Shown in pieces: positions 1 to 7,111 of a DNA stretch of 11,088 nt; the stretch's first letter is position 1; every line of letters starts with the position of its first letter. Under the pieces are notes generated by a model. The model was not told the DNA's origin and made no database searches. It worked only from the letters and a program-made list of their open reading frames with translations. A program made the translations under genes and the position numbers. Origin of the DNA: Bacteroidales bacterium (GTDB lineage: Bacteria; Bacteroidota; Bacteroidia; Bacteroidales; JALTDM01). Where the stretch lies: assembly GCA_027074135.1 (NCBI GenBank), contig JALTDM010000100.1, positions 1-11,088 of the forward strand. The letters run 5' to 3'.

Positions 1-340
1 TCCGGTTGAATTTATGTTATTAGTAACCAATTTCATTTTTTTAATGATAACTTTGTTACATTTACAAATTTACACAATTTTACCTACCTTTTAAAGCAGG
101 AATTACAATTAACAACAGAAAACTCAAACTATTTGTTTCCAACTTTACTCCTCCCTCAAAGAAGGAAGTTTTCCCCTGAGGGGAGATACACTGTAACATC
201 ATTATTACATTATTTAATTATCACATTTTAATAATTACAATAAAATCATATGATGGCAAAAACCGAGTAAAAAATTTTCTTTATGCAATTTCGTAAAAAA
301 ATTTCTTCTTGGCAATTTTTTCACAATTTCATAGAGTTTC
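1..340. other. AT-rich non-coding region downstream of the PBP2 gene
   Basis: No credible reading frame is visible on either strand. The stretch holds one imperfect hairpin at 151-185 (CTCCCTCA at 151-158 against TGAGGGGAG at 177-185, with one bulged G), which also contains a shorter CCCC-TGA-GGGG hairpin at 173-183. A 10-base palindrome ATCATATGAT lies at 245-254. Neither hairpin is followed by a T-run on either strand, so I do not call a terminator for the leftward PBP2 gene. No clear TAnnTTTG promoter element was seen here. Confidence 0.6.
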
Positions 341-2158
341 TCATTTCTTCTGTTTCGGTTTATAGTTTTCTACATACTTTTCAAGGTATTGTCTTTCTGT
401 TTTGCCTTTAATGTATTTTTCAATAACAAGGCTTGCTATCGGCGCTGCAATTGATGCTCCGTATCCGCCGTTTTCAATTATGACTGCTACAGCAATTTGC
501 GGATTGTCTTTTGGTGCAAAAGCCATAAAAACAGAATGGTCTATGCCGTGCGGATTTTGTGCAGTCCCTGTTTTACCGCACACTTCTATATCTTTTATGG
601 CAGCAATCCGTGCCGTTGCTCCCTGCCCACCGTTTACAGCCAAATCCATACCTTTGATCACCTCGTCAAAATATTTCTGGTCAATAGCTGTAAAATGATG
701 AATATTGTATTTGGGTGGCAATTTTTCGCCTTCTATTTCTCTTACAGTGTGTGGTATTATGTAATAACCGCGATTTGCTACCGTTGATGCAAAATTTGCC
801 AATTGTAAGGGTGTTACGAGGATTTCCCCTTGTCCTATTGCCAAAGAAATGATTGTAAGTGATTTCCACCCTTTTTTGCCATAATATTTGTCGTAATATG
901 AAGATTTAGGTATAAAACCACCGCTTTCATTTGGCAGGTCTATTCCTAATTTGTTGCCGAACCCCAAAGATATAACATATTTTCGCCAAGTGCCGTAAGA
1001 TTCGTGAATATCCGAAAAATGCTTATCCTCCAAAATGTGTCTGAATACATTGCAATAATATGCATTGCAAGACATTTGGATACTTTCGTATAAGTCAAGT
1101 GGTGATTTATGACCGTGACAACCTACTGATACCCCACCCACGTGGTAACCGTAGTGACATGAATAATATGTGTTTGGAAATAAATTACCTTCTTGCAACC
1201 CAATCAATGCGTTAGCTACTTTGAATGTGGAGCCTGGCGGGTATTTTGACATTATTGCACGATTAAACAGTGGCTTAAGCGGATCGCGTACAAGTTTGCG
1301 GTAGTATTTGGCTCTGTTTCTACCGTTAAGACTGTCTGCATAAAATTTAGGACTGGAAACAAATGTCAAAATTTCTCCTGTTTTCGGCTGGATTGCCACA
1401 ACACTGCCTATTTTGCCTCTTATAAGTTTTTCTGTATATCTCTGTAAGTCTGCATCTATTGTTACGGTCAAATTTTTCCCTCTTTGCGGCAATGTGTCGT
1501 ATTTACCTTCTGCAAACCTTCCTTTTATTCTATTGTGCACATCAACCATGTAGATAGAGACACCTTTTTTCCCGCGCAATATTTTTTCGTAATATGCTTC
1601 AATACCTGTTTTGCCAATGTAATCACCTTGTTTATAATAACTGTCTCGTTCAATATCTTTTTTAGTTACTTCACCTATATATCCTATCAAATGTGGAGCT
1701 ATAGTGTCATTGTAGCTTCTTATTAATCGTTTCTGTAATCCGAATCCCGGCAAGCGAAATAAATTTTCTTGTATTGAATAGGATTCTTTTTCAGACAACA
1801 TTTTTACAATTACCGATTCTTTGTAACGAGAATATTTTTTTGCTTTTTGCAAAAGTTTTTTTAGTTCGTCTTTTGAAATAGAAAGCGTATTACATACAAA
1901 TGTAGTATCAAATGGTTTAATTTTATTAGGTATTACCGTAAGGTCATAAGATACCTTATTGTAAACAAGCAGTTTGCCGTTACGGTCAAATAATAACCCG
2001 CGCTCAGGGTATTCTACAACGAATTTAAGAACGTTGTTTTCTGCAGAAAGTTGGTAAGATTTATCAATGATTTGCAAATAAAAAAGCCTTCCGATATAAA
2101 TTAAAACAAGCAACGAAAAAGCTAAAGTCAATGAATATTTGCGTTGTTCGTAAGCCAT
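341..2158 (-). CDS. mrdA: Penicillin-binding protein 2 (peptidoglycan D,D-transpeptidase MrdA)
   Basis: Class B penicillin-binding protein that cross-links peptidoglycan in the periplasm and works with the glycosyltransferase RodA in the elongasome. The 605-residue protein has a short cytoplasmic start, one membrane anchor (about residues 9-30), the PBP dimerisation/pedestal region opening with ERGLLFDRNGKLL (about 52-64), and a transpeptidase domain (about 247-585). The three catalytic motifs are all present: S310-T-F-K313 (acyl-enzyme serine), S363-C-N365 and K529-T-G531. Length is close to the usual 600-650 residues and nothing appears broken. Between the first two motifs lies a Cys/His cluster (C334, C347, H348, H350, C364, C369). 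The ATG directly follows the stop of the upstream transporter gene, with AAGG just upstream inside the junction, so the two are probably co-transcribed and translationally coupled. No mreBCD genes and no adjacent rodA are present. The assignment rests on motifs and architecture; PBP3/FtsI is less likely given the genome-typical MrdA N-terminal layout. Confidence 0.95.
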   Translation of the reverse strand: MAYEQRKYSLTLAFSLLVLIYIGRLFYLQIIDKSYQLSAENNVLKFVVEYPERGLLFDRNGKLLVYNKVSYDLTVIPNKIKPFDTTFVCNTLSISKDELKKLLQKAKKYSRYKESVIVKMLSEKESYSIQENLFRLPGFGLQKRLIRSYNDTIAPHLIGYIGEVTKKDIERDSYYKQGDYIGKTGIEAYYEKILRGKKGVSIYMVDVHNRIKGRFAEGKYDTLPQRGKNLTVTIDADLQRYTEKLIRGKIGSVVAIQPKTGEILTFVSSPKFYADSLNGRNRAKYYRKLVRDPLKPLFNRAIMSKYPPGSTFKVANALIGLQEGNLFPNTYYSCHYGYHVGGVSVGCHGHKSPLDLYESIQMSCNAYYCNVFRHILEDKHFSDIHESYGTWRKYVISLGFGNKLGIDLPNESGGFIPKSSYYDKYYGKKGWKSLTIISLAIGQGEILVTPLQLANFASTVANRGYYIIPHTVREIEGEKLPPKYNIHHFTAIDQKYFDEVIKGMDLAVNGGQGATARIAAIKDIEVCGKTGTAQNPHGIDHSVFMAFAPKDNPQIAVAVIIENGGYGASIAAPIASLVIEKYIKGKTERQYLEKYVENYKPKQKK

Positions 2159-3583
2159 CTACCTTTTTGTCAGGAATTTGTAATAAACCCATAGTGAAAC
2201 TACAGCAAACATACCTATAGAAAATAGTGCTATCCAATAGTTATAAGGATGATATTTATCCCAAAGATATGAAGTGAGTTGCCATTTGTCCATACCTTTC
2301 ATTTGCATAAGCATATCGGATATTTTGGTAGAAGACAGACTTTTTAGTTGTGAAGCATTTACTCCCAAAGAGGCAAGTTCCTCTTTCATTATTGTTACTT
2401 TGTCGGCAACTACTTGGTAATAATTACCTGAAATAAACCCTGCCAGAAAATTCCCTAGTGATAAGGGAATAAAAGAAGTTCCTACATAAAGAGCTGTTTT
2501 ATCCGGCGGAGCAAGTGATGCAATATATTCGGTAACTTTAGGTGAGCTTGACATTTCTCCGATTGAGAAAATGAAAATACCTAGAATCAAATAAAAAATA
2601 TTTGCTGTTAAAAATGTCAGTGTAATACCTAATGTTGCTATAAATATTCCTGTCATTATTGTTTTTACGGGAAACATTTTTTTTACAATATTGGAAATAA
2701 TTACCTGAAACAGAATGATAAATCCTGCATCAAGATTTGTTATCATTTCAGGCTCTATGGTGCCATGAGTTGTGCCTACAGTTGATGCAAAGCTAATAGA
2801 AATTTTGCTCAATAGTTCGTAAAGCGGATGTGTGTTTACCCATTGTTCTATAAAAACCGGAAGAGCAAAAAACAGTTGGTTATAAATAGTCCAAAAACTG
2901 ACAATGAGAAGTAAGAAAATAAGTAACCTTTTATCCTTCAGCACTTCGGCAAAGTTTTTAAAAACGAGTTTAAATAATTCTCCGAGTTTTACCTTTGAAG
3001 TGTTTTCCTTTGCAGGTTCTTTGTAGAAAAATAATACCAAAAGTAAGTTAAACACTGACAATGCGGCTGCCATATAGAATACATAAGACCAACCTAACCC
3101 TCTTAATTTGGAAGAAAAAATAGGTCCTAAAAATGCTCCGATATTTACTATCATATAAAAAATCCCGAATCCTACCGAAACTGTTTCTTTGTTTGTGGTT
3201 TTTTGCACGGTAGCAGATACAATAGGTTTAAACAAAGATGAACCTATTGCTACATATAAAAAAACTAAATAGAAAAGTAAGAAGCTTTTTACTAAGCTCA
3301 ATAAAATATAACCGGTAGCATAAATAGTAAGTGAAATGAGAAGAGTTCGTTTATACCCGAGATTGTCAGCAATGGAGCCTGTTAGTACAGGTAAGAAATA
3401 AAGAATACCTACTACTGTTCCCATCAAAAGACCTTTTTGTGTCTGGGTAAACCCCAAAGCACCGCTATCAGAAGACCCTGTGAGATAGAGAGCTAATACC
3501 ATAAATAATCCATACCACGCCCATCTTTCAAAAAGTTCTACAAAATTTGCAACCCAAAAAGTTCTAGGAAAATTCTTAAACAT
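2159..3583 (-). CDS. POT/PTR-family MFS transporter, probable proton-coupled oligopeptide symporter
   Basis: Predicted inner-membrane transporter of the major facilitator superfamily, 474 residues. POT-family marks are clear: the helix-1 ExxER motif (E16, E19, R20, continuing W-A-W-Y-G), the loop 2-3 motif G69-x3-D73-x2-G76-x-K78-R79, the F118-K119-P120 motif of helix 4, FYxxxNxG (F142, Y143, N147, G149), and the G342-E343 plus P348 segment of the helix 7-10 region typical of the family. By family knowledge, ExxER and the helix-4 lysine take part in proton coupling and peptide binding. The linker between the two six-helix halves (about 188-218) is short, so the two extra helices common in bacterial POTs seem absent. 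About 60 polar residues (about 387-446) sit before the last helix. It is the first gene of a leftward pair with PBP2; its TAG stop abuts the PBP2 ATG. A -7 element sits 19 bases before its ATG. The real substrate is unknown; peptides are an inference from family. Confidence 0.85.
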   Translation of the reverse strand: MFKNFPRTFWVANFVELFERWAWYGLFMVLALYLTGSSDSGALGFTQTQKGLLMGTVVGILYFLPVLTGSIADNLGYKRTLLISLTIYATGYILLSLVKSFLLFYLVFLYVAIGSSLFKPIVSATVQKTTNKETVSVGFGIFYMIVNIGAFLGPIFSSKLRGLGWSYVFYMAAALSVFNLLLVLFFYKEPAKENTSKVKLGELFKLVFKNFAEVLKDKRLLIFLLLIVSFWTIYNQLFFALPVFIEQWVNTHPLYELLSKISISFASTVGTTHGTIEPEMITNLDAGFIILFQVIISNIVKKMFPVKTIMTGIFIATLGITLTFLTANIFYLILGIFIFSIGEMSSSPKVTEYIASLAPPDKTALYVGTSFIPLSLGNFLAGFISGNYYQVVADKVTIMKEELASLGVNASQLKSLSSTKISDMLMQMKGMDKWQLTSYLWDKYHPYNYWIALFSIGMFAVVSLWVYYKFLTKR

Positions 3584-3602
3584 GCCGTTAATTTTTAGAC
3601 TT

Positions 3603-3610
3603 CAAATTTA
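3603..3610 (-). promoter_or_regulatory. Bacteroidota -7 element (TAnnTTTG) for the POT transporter/PBP2 pair
   Basis: Read on the minus strand this is TAAATTTG, an exact match to the Bacteroidota primary sigma factor -7 consensus, ending about 19 bases before the transporter ATG at 3583. No TTTG -33 box is visible at the usual spacing, so this is a partial promoter match. It would serve both the transporter and mrdA. Confidence 0.5.
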
Positions 3611-3789
3611 AGAACTTTATTGTAATTATGTTATTTTTAAGAGTAATATCACTATAGATTAAAGGACACACCTATTATATTAGTGTTTTATTCTACAATC
3701 TTTATTTTGTGTTTCGGTTAATGTATAACACTCAGCTTTGGCCTAACTTATTTCTCTTTTGGCATTTTCTTTGCTTGAGGGAATTTGTT

Positions 3790-3797
3790 TAAATTTG
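3790..3797 (+). promoter_or_regulatory. Bacteroidota -7 element for the small DUF4177-like gene
   Basis: TAAATTTG matches TAnnTTTG exactly and lies 16 bases before the ATG at 3814. A TTTG at 3770-3773 is a plausible -33 box with a 16-base spacer, slightly short of the usual 17-23. Two further TTTGGC copies at 3737-3742 and 3758-3763 lie upstream, 21 bases apart; their meaning is unknown. Together with the element at 3603-3610 it makes the 230-base spacer a divergent promoter region. Confidence 0.55.
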
Positions 3798-3813
3798 CAA
3801 AAAACTTAAAATT

Positions 3814-4188
3814 ATGAAGAAAGTAGTATTAGCATTGACAATTTTAGTAATGTTTGCCGTAGATTCATTTTCACAAGGCGAAAAGTATGAATATCTGCAA
3901 ATCAGTGCAGTAGAATCAGTTGTACCGGGTGGTTTTGGTCGTTCAAGACTTATCACAACTGCAAAAGACGGTCAAGTAATGGAAACAGAACTTAAAAACT
4001 TTTACAGCCTTGTAGGTATCAATTTCAAAAACATCCAAAATAACGACAGAGTTATTGTGGAACGGCTTAATGAACTTGCACAAGAAGGCTGGGAATTGGT
4101 AGCAGTTACATCAGGCGTTGAATCATCGGAACAAAAAACAGGTATTTTCATTACCCGATATTTGTTCAGAAGAGAAAAGAAACAATAA
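3814..4188 (+). CDS. Small exported DUF4177-like protein of unknown function
   Basis: A 124-residue protein with a classical signal peptide: MKK, a hydrophobic core (about 4-16), and a probable signal peptidase I cut around S20-Q21, a cleavage context common in Bacteroidota. The mature part ends in the pattern L85-N-E-L-A-Q-E-G-W-E-L-V96, followed by a variable loop and a terminal strand ending in a basic R-Y-L-F-R-R. This LNxLxxEGWELV...FxR layout is the hallmark of DUF4177, a small alpha/beta family without an established function. Most members I know are cytoplasmic and shorter (about 50-80 residues), so the signal peptide and the extra 40-residue mid-section are the unusual parts. It has its own -7 element and its own terminator, so it is probably a single-gene transcript. 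The location (periplasm or surface) is an inference; no lipobox cysteine is present. Confidence 0.75.
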   Translation: MKKVVLALTILVMFAVDSFSQGEKYEYLQISAVESVVPGGFGRSRLITTAKDGQVMETELKNFYSLVGINFKNIQNNDRVIVERLNELAQEGWELVAVTSGVESSEQKTGIFITRYLFRREKKQ

Positions 4189-4212
4189 TATTTTGTTGCG
4201 ATTCAATTTTTG

Positions 4213-4242
4213 AAAGCAGCCTCTTACCCGGGCTGCTTTTTT
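4213..4242 (+). terminator. Intrinsic terminator after the DUF4177-like gene
   Basis: AAAGCAGCC (4213-4221) pairs perfectly with GGCTGCTTT (4231-4239) across a 9-base loop, and the stem runs into a T tract ending at 4242. It begins 24 bases after the stop codon at 4188. This is a standard Rho-independent terminator and the only clear one in the window. Confidence 0.88.
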
Positions 4243-4262
4243 AGTTTTCGGGAATAAAGGAT

Positions 4263-4270
4263 TATCTTTG
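4263..4270 (+). promoter_or_regulatory. Bacteroidota -7 element for the RlmD-led series
   Basis: TATCTTTG is an exact TAnnTTTG match, 19 bases before the RlmD ATG at 4290, giving a very short leader. There is no perfect TTTG -33 box; TTAG at 4241-4244 is at the right distance (18-base spacer) and overlaps the end of the preceding terminator's T tract. It probably drives the rightward series, at least as far as the unknown membrane protein. Confidence 0.55.
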
Positions 4271-4289
4271 TAGCACAGATGTTTTTATT

Positions 4290-5699
4290 ATGGAAAGAAG
4301 TAAAAGGATTATTGAAAATTTGAAAATTTTATCGATCGGTGCAAAGGGAAAAGCAATTGCCAAACACGAAGGTAAAGTAATTTTGATTAAAGATGCCATA
4401 CCGGGAGATGTTGCCGATGTAAAAGTTATCAGGAAGAAGAAAAATTATGATGAGGCAAAAGTGTTGGAATTTAAAAAGTTGTCTGACTACAGGACCGAGC
4501 CGGCATGCAAGCACTTTGGCGTGTGCGGTGGTTGTAAGTGGCAGCATATGCAATATGACAAGCAATTGTATTACAAGCAAAATGAAGTTTACGAAAACAT
4601 CAGACGAATCGGGAAAGTAGAACCAAAGCAGGCTTTGCCGATAGAACCATCACCTAAGATTTACGAATATCGCAACAGGTTGGATTTTACATTTTCTAAC
4701 CGCCGTTGGCTTACAGATGATGAAATTAAAAGCGGCAAGAAGTTTGATAAAAAAAATGCACTGGGATTTCATTTGCCCGGCAGGTTCGACCGTGTGATAA
4801 ACATTGAAGAATGTAAATTGCAAGCCGACATTTCGAACCAAATAAGAAATTTTGTAAAAAAAGTATCCGACACCAACGACTGGGAATATTATGATATAAA
4901 AGAAAACAAAGGTTTTTTGCGTAACCTGATTATACGCACCACAGAATTTACCAACCAAATTATGGTAATTTTTGCTTTTGCGGAATACAAGCAAGAAGAG
5001 ATAGAATTTTTGCTTTCCACTTTGATGAAAAAGTTCCCTAAAATTACCACATTGGTTTATTTCATCAATGATAAACTAAATGATACCCTGTATGATTTGG
5101 ATTATACCGTATTTTACGGTCCGGGATTCATTATTGAAGATTTTGAAGGTTTAAAGTTCAAGATTAGCCCTAAATCGTTTTTTCAAACCAATAGCCGCCA
5201 AGCCTTGAACATGTACAACCATGTGAAAGAATATGCTTCGCTTTCGGATAATGAGGTGGTTTACGACCTTTACAGCGGAACGGGAACAATAAGTTTGTAT
5301 ATAGCCGGCAGTGCTTCAAAAGTAATAGGAGTTGAATCTGTGGGTGATGCGGTGGAAGATGCTTACGAAAACGCAAGGTTGAACGGAATAGAAAACGCAT
5401 ATTTTGAAGTGGGCGACATCAAAGATATTTTCAGCGACGAAATGTTTTCAAAATACGGCAAACCCGATGTAGTCATAACCGACCCTCCACGTGCTGGAAT
5501 GCACAAAAATGTGGTGGATAATATTTTGAAAACAGAACCTAAAAGAATTGTGTATGTAAGTTGCAACAGTGCCACACAAGCTCGTGACATTGAATTGCTT
5601 AGCAAAAAATACGAAGTTGAACTTATTAAGCCGTTTGATATGTTTCCGCATACATACCATGTGGAAAATATCGCTGTTTTGAATCTGAAAAAATCTTAA
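4290..5699 (+). CDS. rlmD: 23S rRNA (uracil-C5)-methyltransferase, RlmD/RumA type
   Basis: S-adenosylmethionine-dependent enzyme that methylates C5 of a uridine in 23S rRNA (U1939 in E. coli for RlmD; some relatives act on U747 or both). The 469 residues show, in order: an N-terminal TRAM RNA-binding domain (about 1-62); a 4Fe-4S ligand set C73, C79, C82 and C175; a central RNA-binding region; and a Rossmann methyltransferase domain with the SAM motif D326-L-Y-S-G-T-G-T, the D398-P-P-R-A-G-M motif, the catalytic nucleophile C425 in YVSCNSATQARD, and the probable general base E459 in HVENIAVL. Length fits the family (about 430-470). It heads a rightward series, with the next gene only 3 bases away. 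TrmA (tRNA) is unlikely because TrmA lacks the TRAM and iron-sulfur parts. The exact target base cannot be read from sequence alone. Confidence 0.93.
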   Translation: MERSKRIIENLKILSIGAKGKAIAKHEGKVILIKDAIPGDVADVKVIRKKKNYDEAKVLEFKKLSDYRTEPACKHFGVCGGCKWQHMQYDKQLYYKQNEVYENIRRIGKVEPKQALPIEPSPKIYEYRNRLDFTFSNRRWLTDDEIKSGKKFDKKNALGFHLPGRFDRVINIEECKLQADISNQIRNFVKKVSDTNDWEYYDIKENKGFLRNLIIRTTEFTNQIMVIFAFAEYKQEEIEFLLSTLMKKFPKITTLVYFINDKLNDTLYDLDYTVFYGPGFIIEDFEGLKFKISPKSFFQTNSRQALNMYNHVKEYASLSDNEVVYDLYSGTGTISLYIAGSASKVIGVESVGDAVEDAYENARLNGIENAYFEVGDIKDIFSDEMFSKYGKPDVVITDPPRAGMHKNVVDNILKTEPKRIVYVSCNSATQARDIELLSKKYEVELIKPFDMFPHTYHVENIAVLNLKKS

Positions 5700-5702
5700 A
5701 AT

Positions 5703-6287
5703 ATGAAATTTCCAGGAGCCACTGCAAAAGTATTTTATTCCGTTCTGGTTTTTTTGACCTTTGTTTTCGGATATTTGTATTTCAAAGTCAGCTATGAAGT
5801 TACATCCGATTTCCCGTTTAATCAGGAAATTATACTTATCATATTGGGTACCATTGTTACGATGATAATTACAGCTGCTTTACTGAACAGGCAAACCGAA
5901 GTAGAACTGCAGAAAGAACAACGGTTGAGGCTTTTTGAGCTGAAAAGTCAATTCTACATTGATTTGTTAAACTTTGTGGAAGAGATTTTTACATCACACA
6001 AGTTAGACAATAAAGAACGAATCAAACTTAACTTGCTTACCCACAAACTCTCCATTATTGCATCACCCGAAGTTTTGTCACAGTACGAAAAGTTCCTTGA
6101 TGTGCTAAACAAAGTAAGTGAAGACATAAACTTAACTGAATTTGAAGAAGAAGAGATAAGTCTTGAATTTTCGAGGCTTTGTGCAAAAATTAGACTAGAT
6201 TTGCTTAATGGTGGTGAAGGGAATATGAAAAAAATTGAAAATATCGAATCTCAAATTTTGAGAAATGTAAAAAAATCGGAAGGGTAA
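5703..6287 (+). CDS. Two-helix membrane protein with a cytoplasmic helical tail, unknown function
   Basis: I do not recognise this 194-residue protein. It starts 3 bases after the RlmD stop, so it is almost certainly co-transcribed and probably coupled to it. Two hydrophobic segments (about 8-27 and 42-62) are joined by a short loop with acidic residues. By the positive-inside rule, both ends are probably cytoplasmic. After the second helix comes a charged, heptad-like stretch (about 63-95, with QTEVELQKEQRLRLFELK), then helical, Glu/Lys-rich segments to the end. This is the shape of a membrane-anchored coiled-coil or scaffold protein, but no enzymatic motif is visible. It has no evident link to rRNA methylation. 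Codon use resembles the neighbours. Confidence is high that it is a real gene and low for any function. Confidence 0.8.
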   Translation: MKFPGATAKVFYSVLVFLTFVFGYLYFKVSYEVTSDFPFNQEIILIILGTIVTMIITAALLNRQTEVELQKEQRLRLFELKSQFYIDLLNFVEEIFTSHKLDNKERIKLNLLTHKLSIIASPEVLSQYEKFLDVLNKVSEDINLTEFEEEEISLEFSRLCAKIRLDLLNGGEGNMKKIENIESQILRNVKKSEG

Positions 6288-6294
6288 AAATTTT

Positions 6295-6302
6295 TAATTT
6301 TG
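6295..6302 (+). promoter_or_regulatory. Possible internal -7 element before the SDR gene
   Basis: TAATTTTG matches TAnnTTTG exactly in the 37-base gap between the two-helix membrane protein and the SDR gene, 22 bases before the ATG at 6325. No TTTG box is visible at the usual upstream spacing, and the surrounding bases are very AT-rich, so a chance match is possible. If real, it starts a second transcript covering the SDR through queG genes. Confidence 0.4.
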
Positions 6303-6324
6303 TAAAAACAAAAAATAAATAGCA

Positions 6325-7086
6325 ATGAAAATAGCAATAGTAACAGGTGCAACGACAGGTATTGGTAAAGCAACAGCATTAAAGCTTGCTTCGTTAGGTT
6401 ACAATGTGGTTATTACAGGCCGCCGCAAAGAAAGGTTGGAAGAATTGGAAGCGGAAATAAAGAATAAATCCAATGTTGATGTGCTTGCATTGAACTTTGA
6501 TGTGAGAAATTGGGATGAAGTTGAGAAATATCTCGGCGAACTGCCGGAAGAATGGAAAGCCGTTGATGTGTTGGTAAACAATGCAGGGCTTGCAGTTGGT
6601 TTCGGACCTATAAACGAAGGGAATCCGAAAGACTGGGACACAATGATTGATACCAATATCAAAGGTCTGCTGTATGTGAGCAAAGTGGTAATGCAATACA
6701 TGATAGAACGCAAGAAGGGACATATCATAAATATTGCTTCGGTGGCTGGCAAAGAAGTTTATTACCACGGAAATGTGTATTGTGCTACCAAACATGCCGT
6801 AGATGCACTCAGTAAAGCTATGAGAATAGACTTGTTGCCACACAATATTAAGGTTACCAATGTGGCACCCGGAATGGCAGATACAGAATTTTCAATAGTT
6901 CGGTACAAAGGCGACAAAGAAAAAGCCGACAGGGTTTACCGTGGATTTGAACCTTTACATGCCGAAGATATAGCTGATGTAATTGAATTTCTGGTAACAA
7001 GACCTGAGCATGTAACCATAAATGATATTTTGGTAATGCCTACTGCACAGGCAAATACTTCGCATTTGATAAGAAAAGAAGAATAA
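6325..7086 (+). CDS. Short-chain dehydrogenase/reductase, YdfG-like, probably NADP-dependent
   Basis: Classical SDR oxidoreductase of 253 residues, single Rossmann domain. Key parts are the cofactor motif T7-G8-A-T-T-G12-I-G14, the basic pair R33-R34 after the second strand (points to NADP rather than NAD), N85-N-A-G88, and the catalytic tetrad N111, S139, Y152 and K156 in the usual YxxxK arrangement. P182-G183 follow the sixth strand. The C-terminal run from H229 through P239 and T240, ending in A-Q-A, resembles YdfG, the NADP-dependent 3-hydroxy acid (serine/malonic semialdehyde) dehydrogenase of E. coli. The start follows the only ATG giving the complete Rossmann motif. It is cytoplasmic, 37 bases after the preceding gene and 25 before the next. 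The substrate cannot be settled from sequence; SDRs with YdfG-like tails vary in specificity. Confidence 0.9.
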   Translation: MKIAIVTGATTGIGKATALKLASLGYNVVITGRRKERLEELEAEIKNKSNVDVLALNFDVRNWDEVEKYLGELPEEWKAVDVLVNNAGLAVGFGPINEGNPKDWDTMIDTNIKGLLYVSKVVMQYMIERKKGHIINIASVAGKEVYYHGNVYCATKHAVDALSKAMRIDLLPHNIKVTNVAPGMADTEFSIVRYKGDKEKADRVYRGFEPLHAEDIADVIEFLVTRPEHVTINDILVMPTAQANTSHLIRKEE

Positions 7087-7111
7087 GTTTAACCATAAAA
7101 TTTTTACGGCT

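Noticed and set aside
151..185. Terminator for the leftward PBP2 gene
   Set aside because: The hairpin is over 150 bases past the stop codon and has no T-run on the minus strand after the stem.
402..869. Several reading frames of 60-100 codons opposite or overlapping the PBP2 gene
   Set aside because: They lie wholly within a gene with intact catalytic motifs, show no family pattern and have low-complexity, Cys/Phe-rich compositions typical of antisense frames.
6394..6843. A 149-codon minus-strand frame inside the SDR gene
   Set aside because: The plus strand encodes a complete SDR with all catalytic residues; the antisense product shows no recognisable domain.
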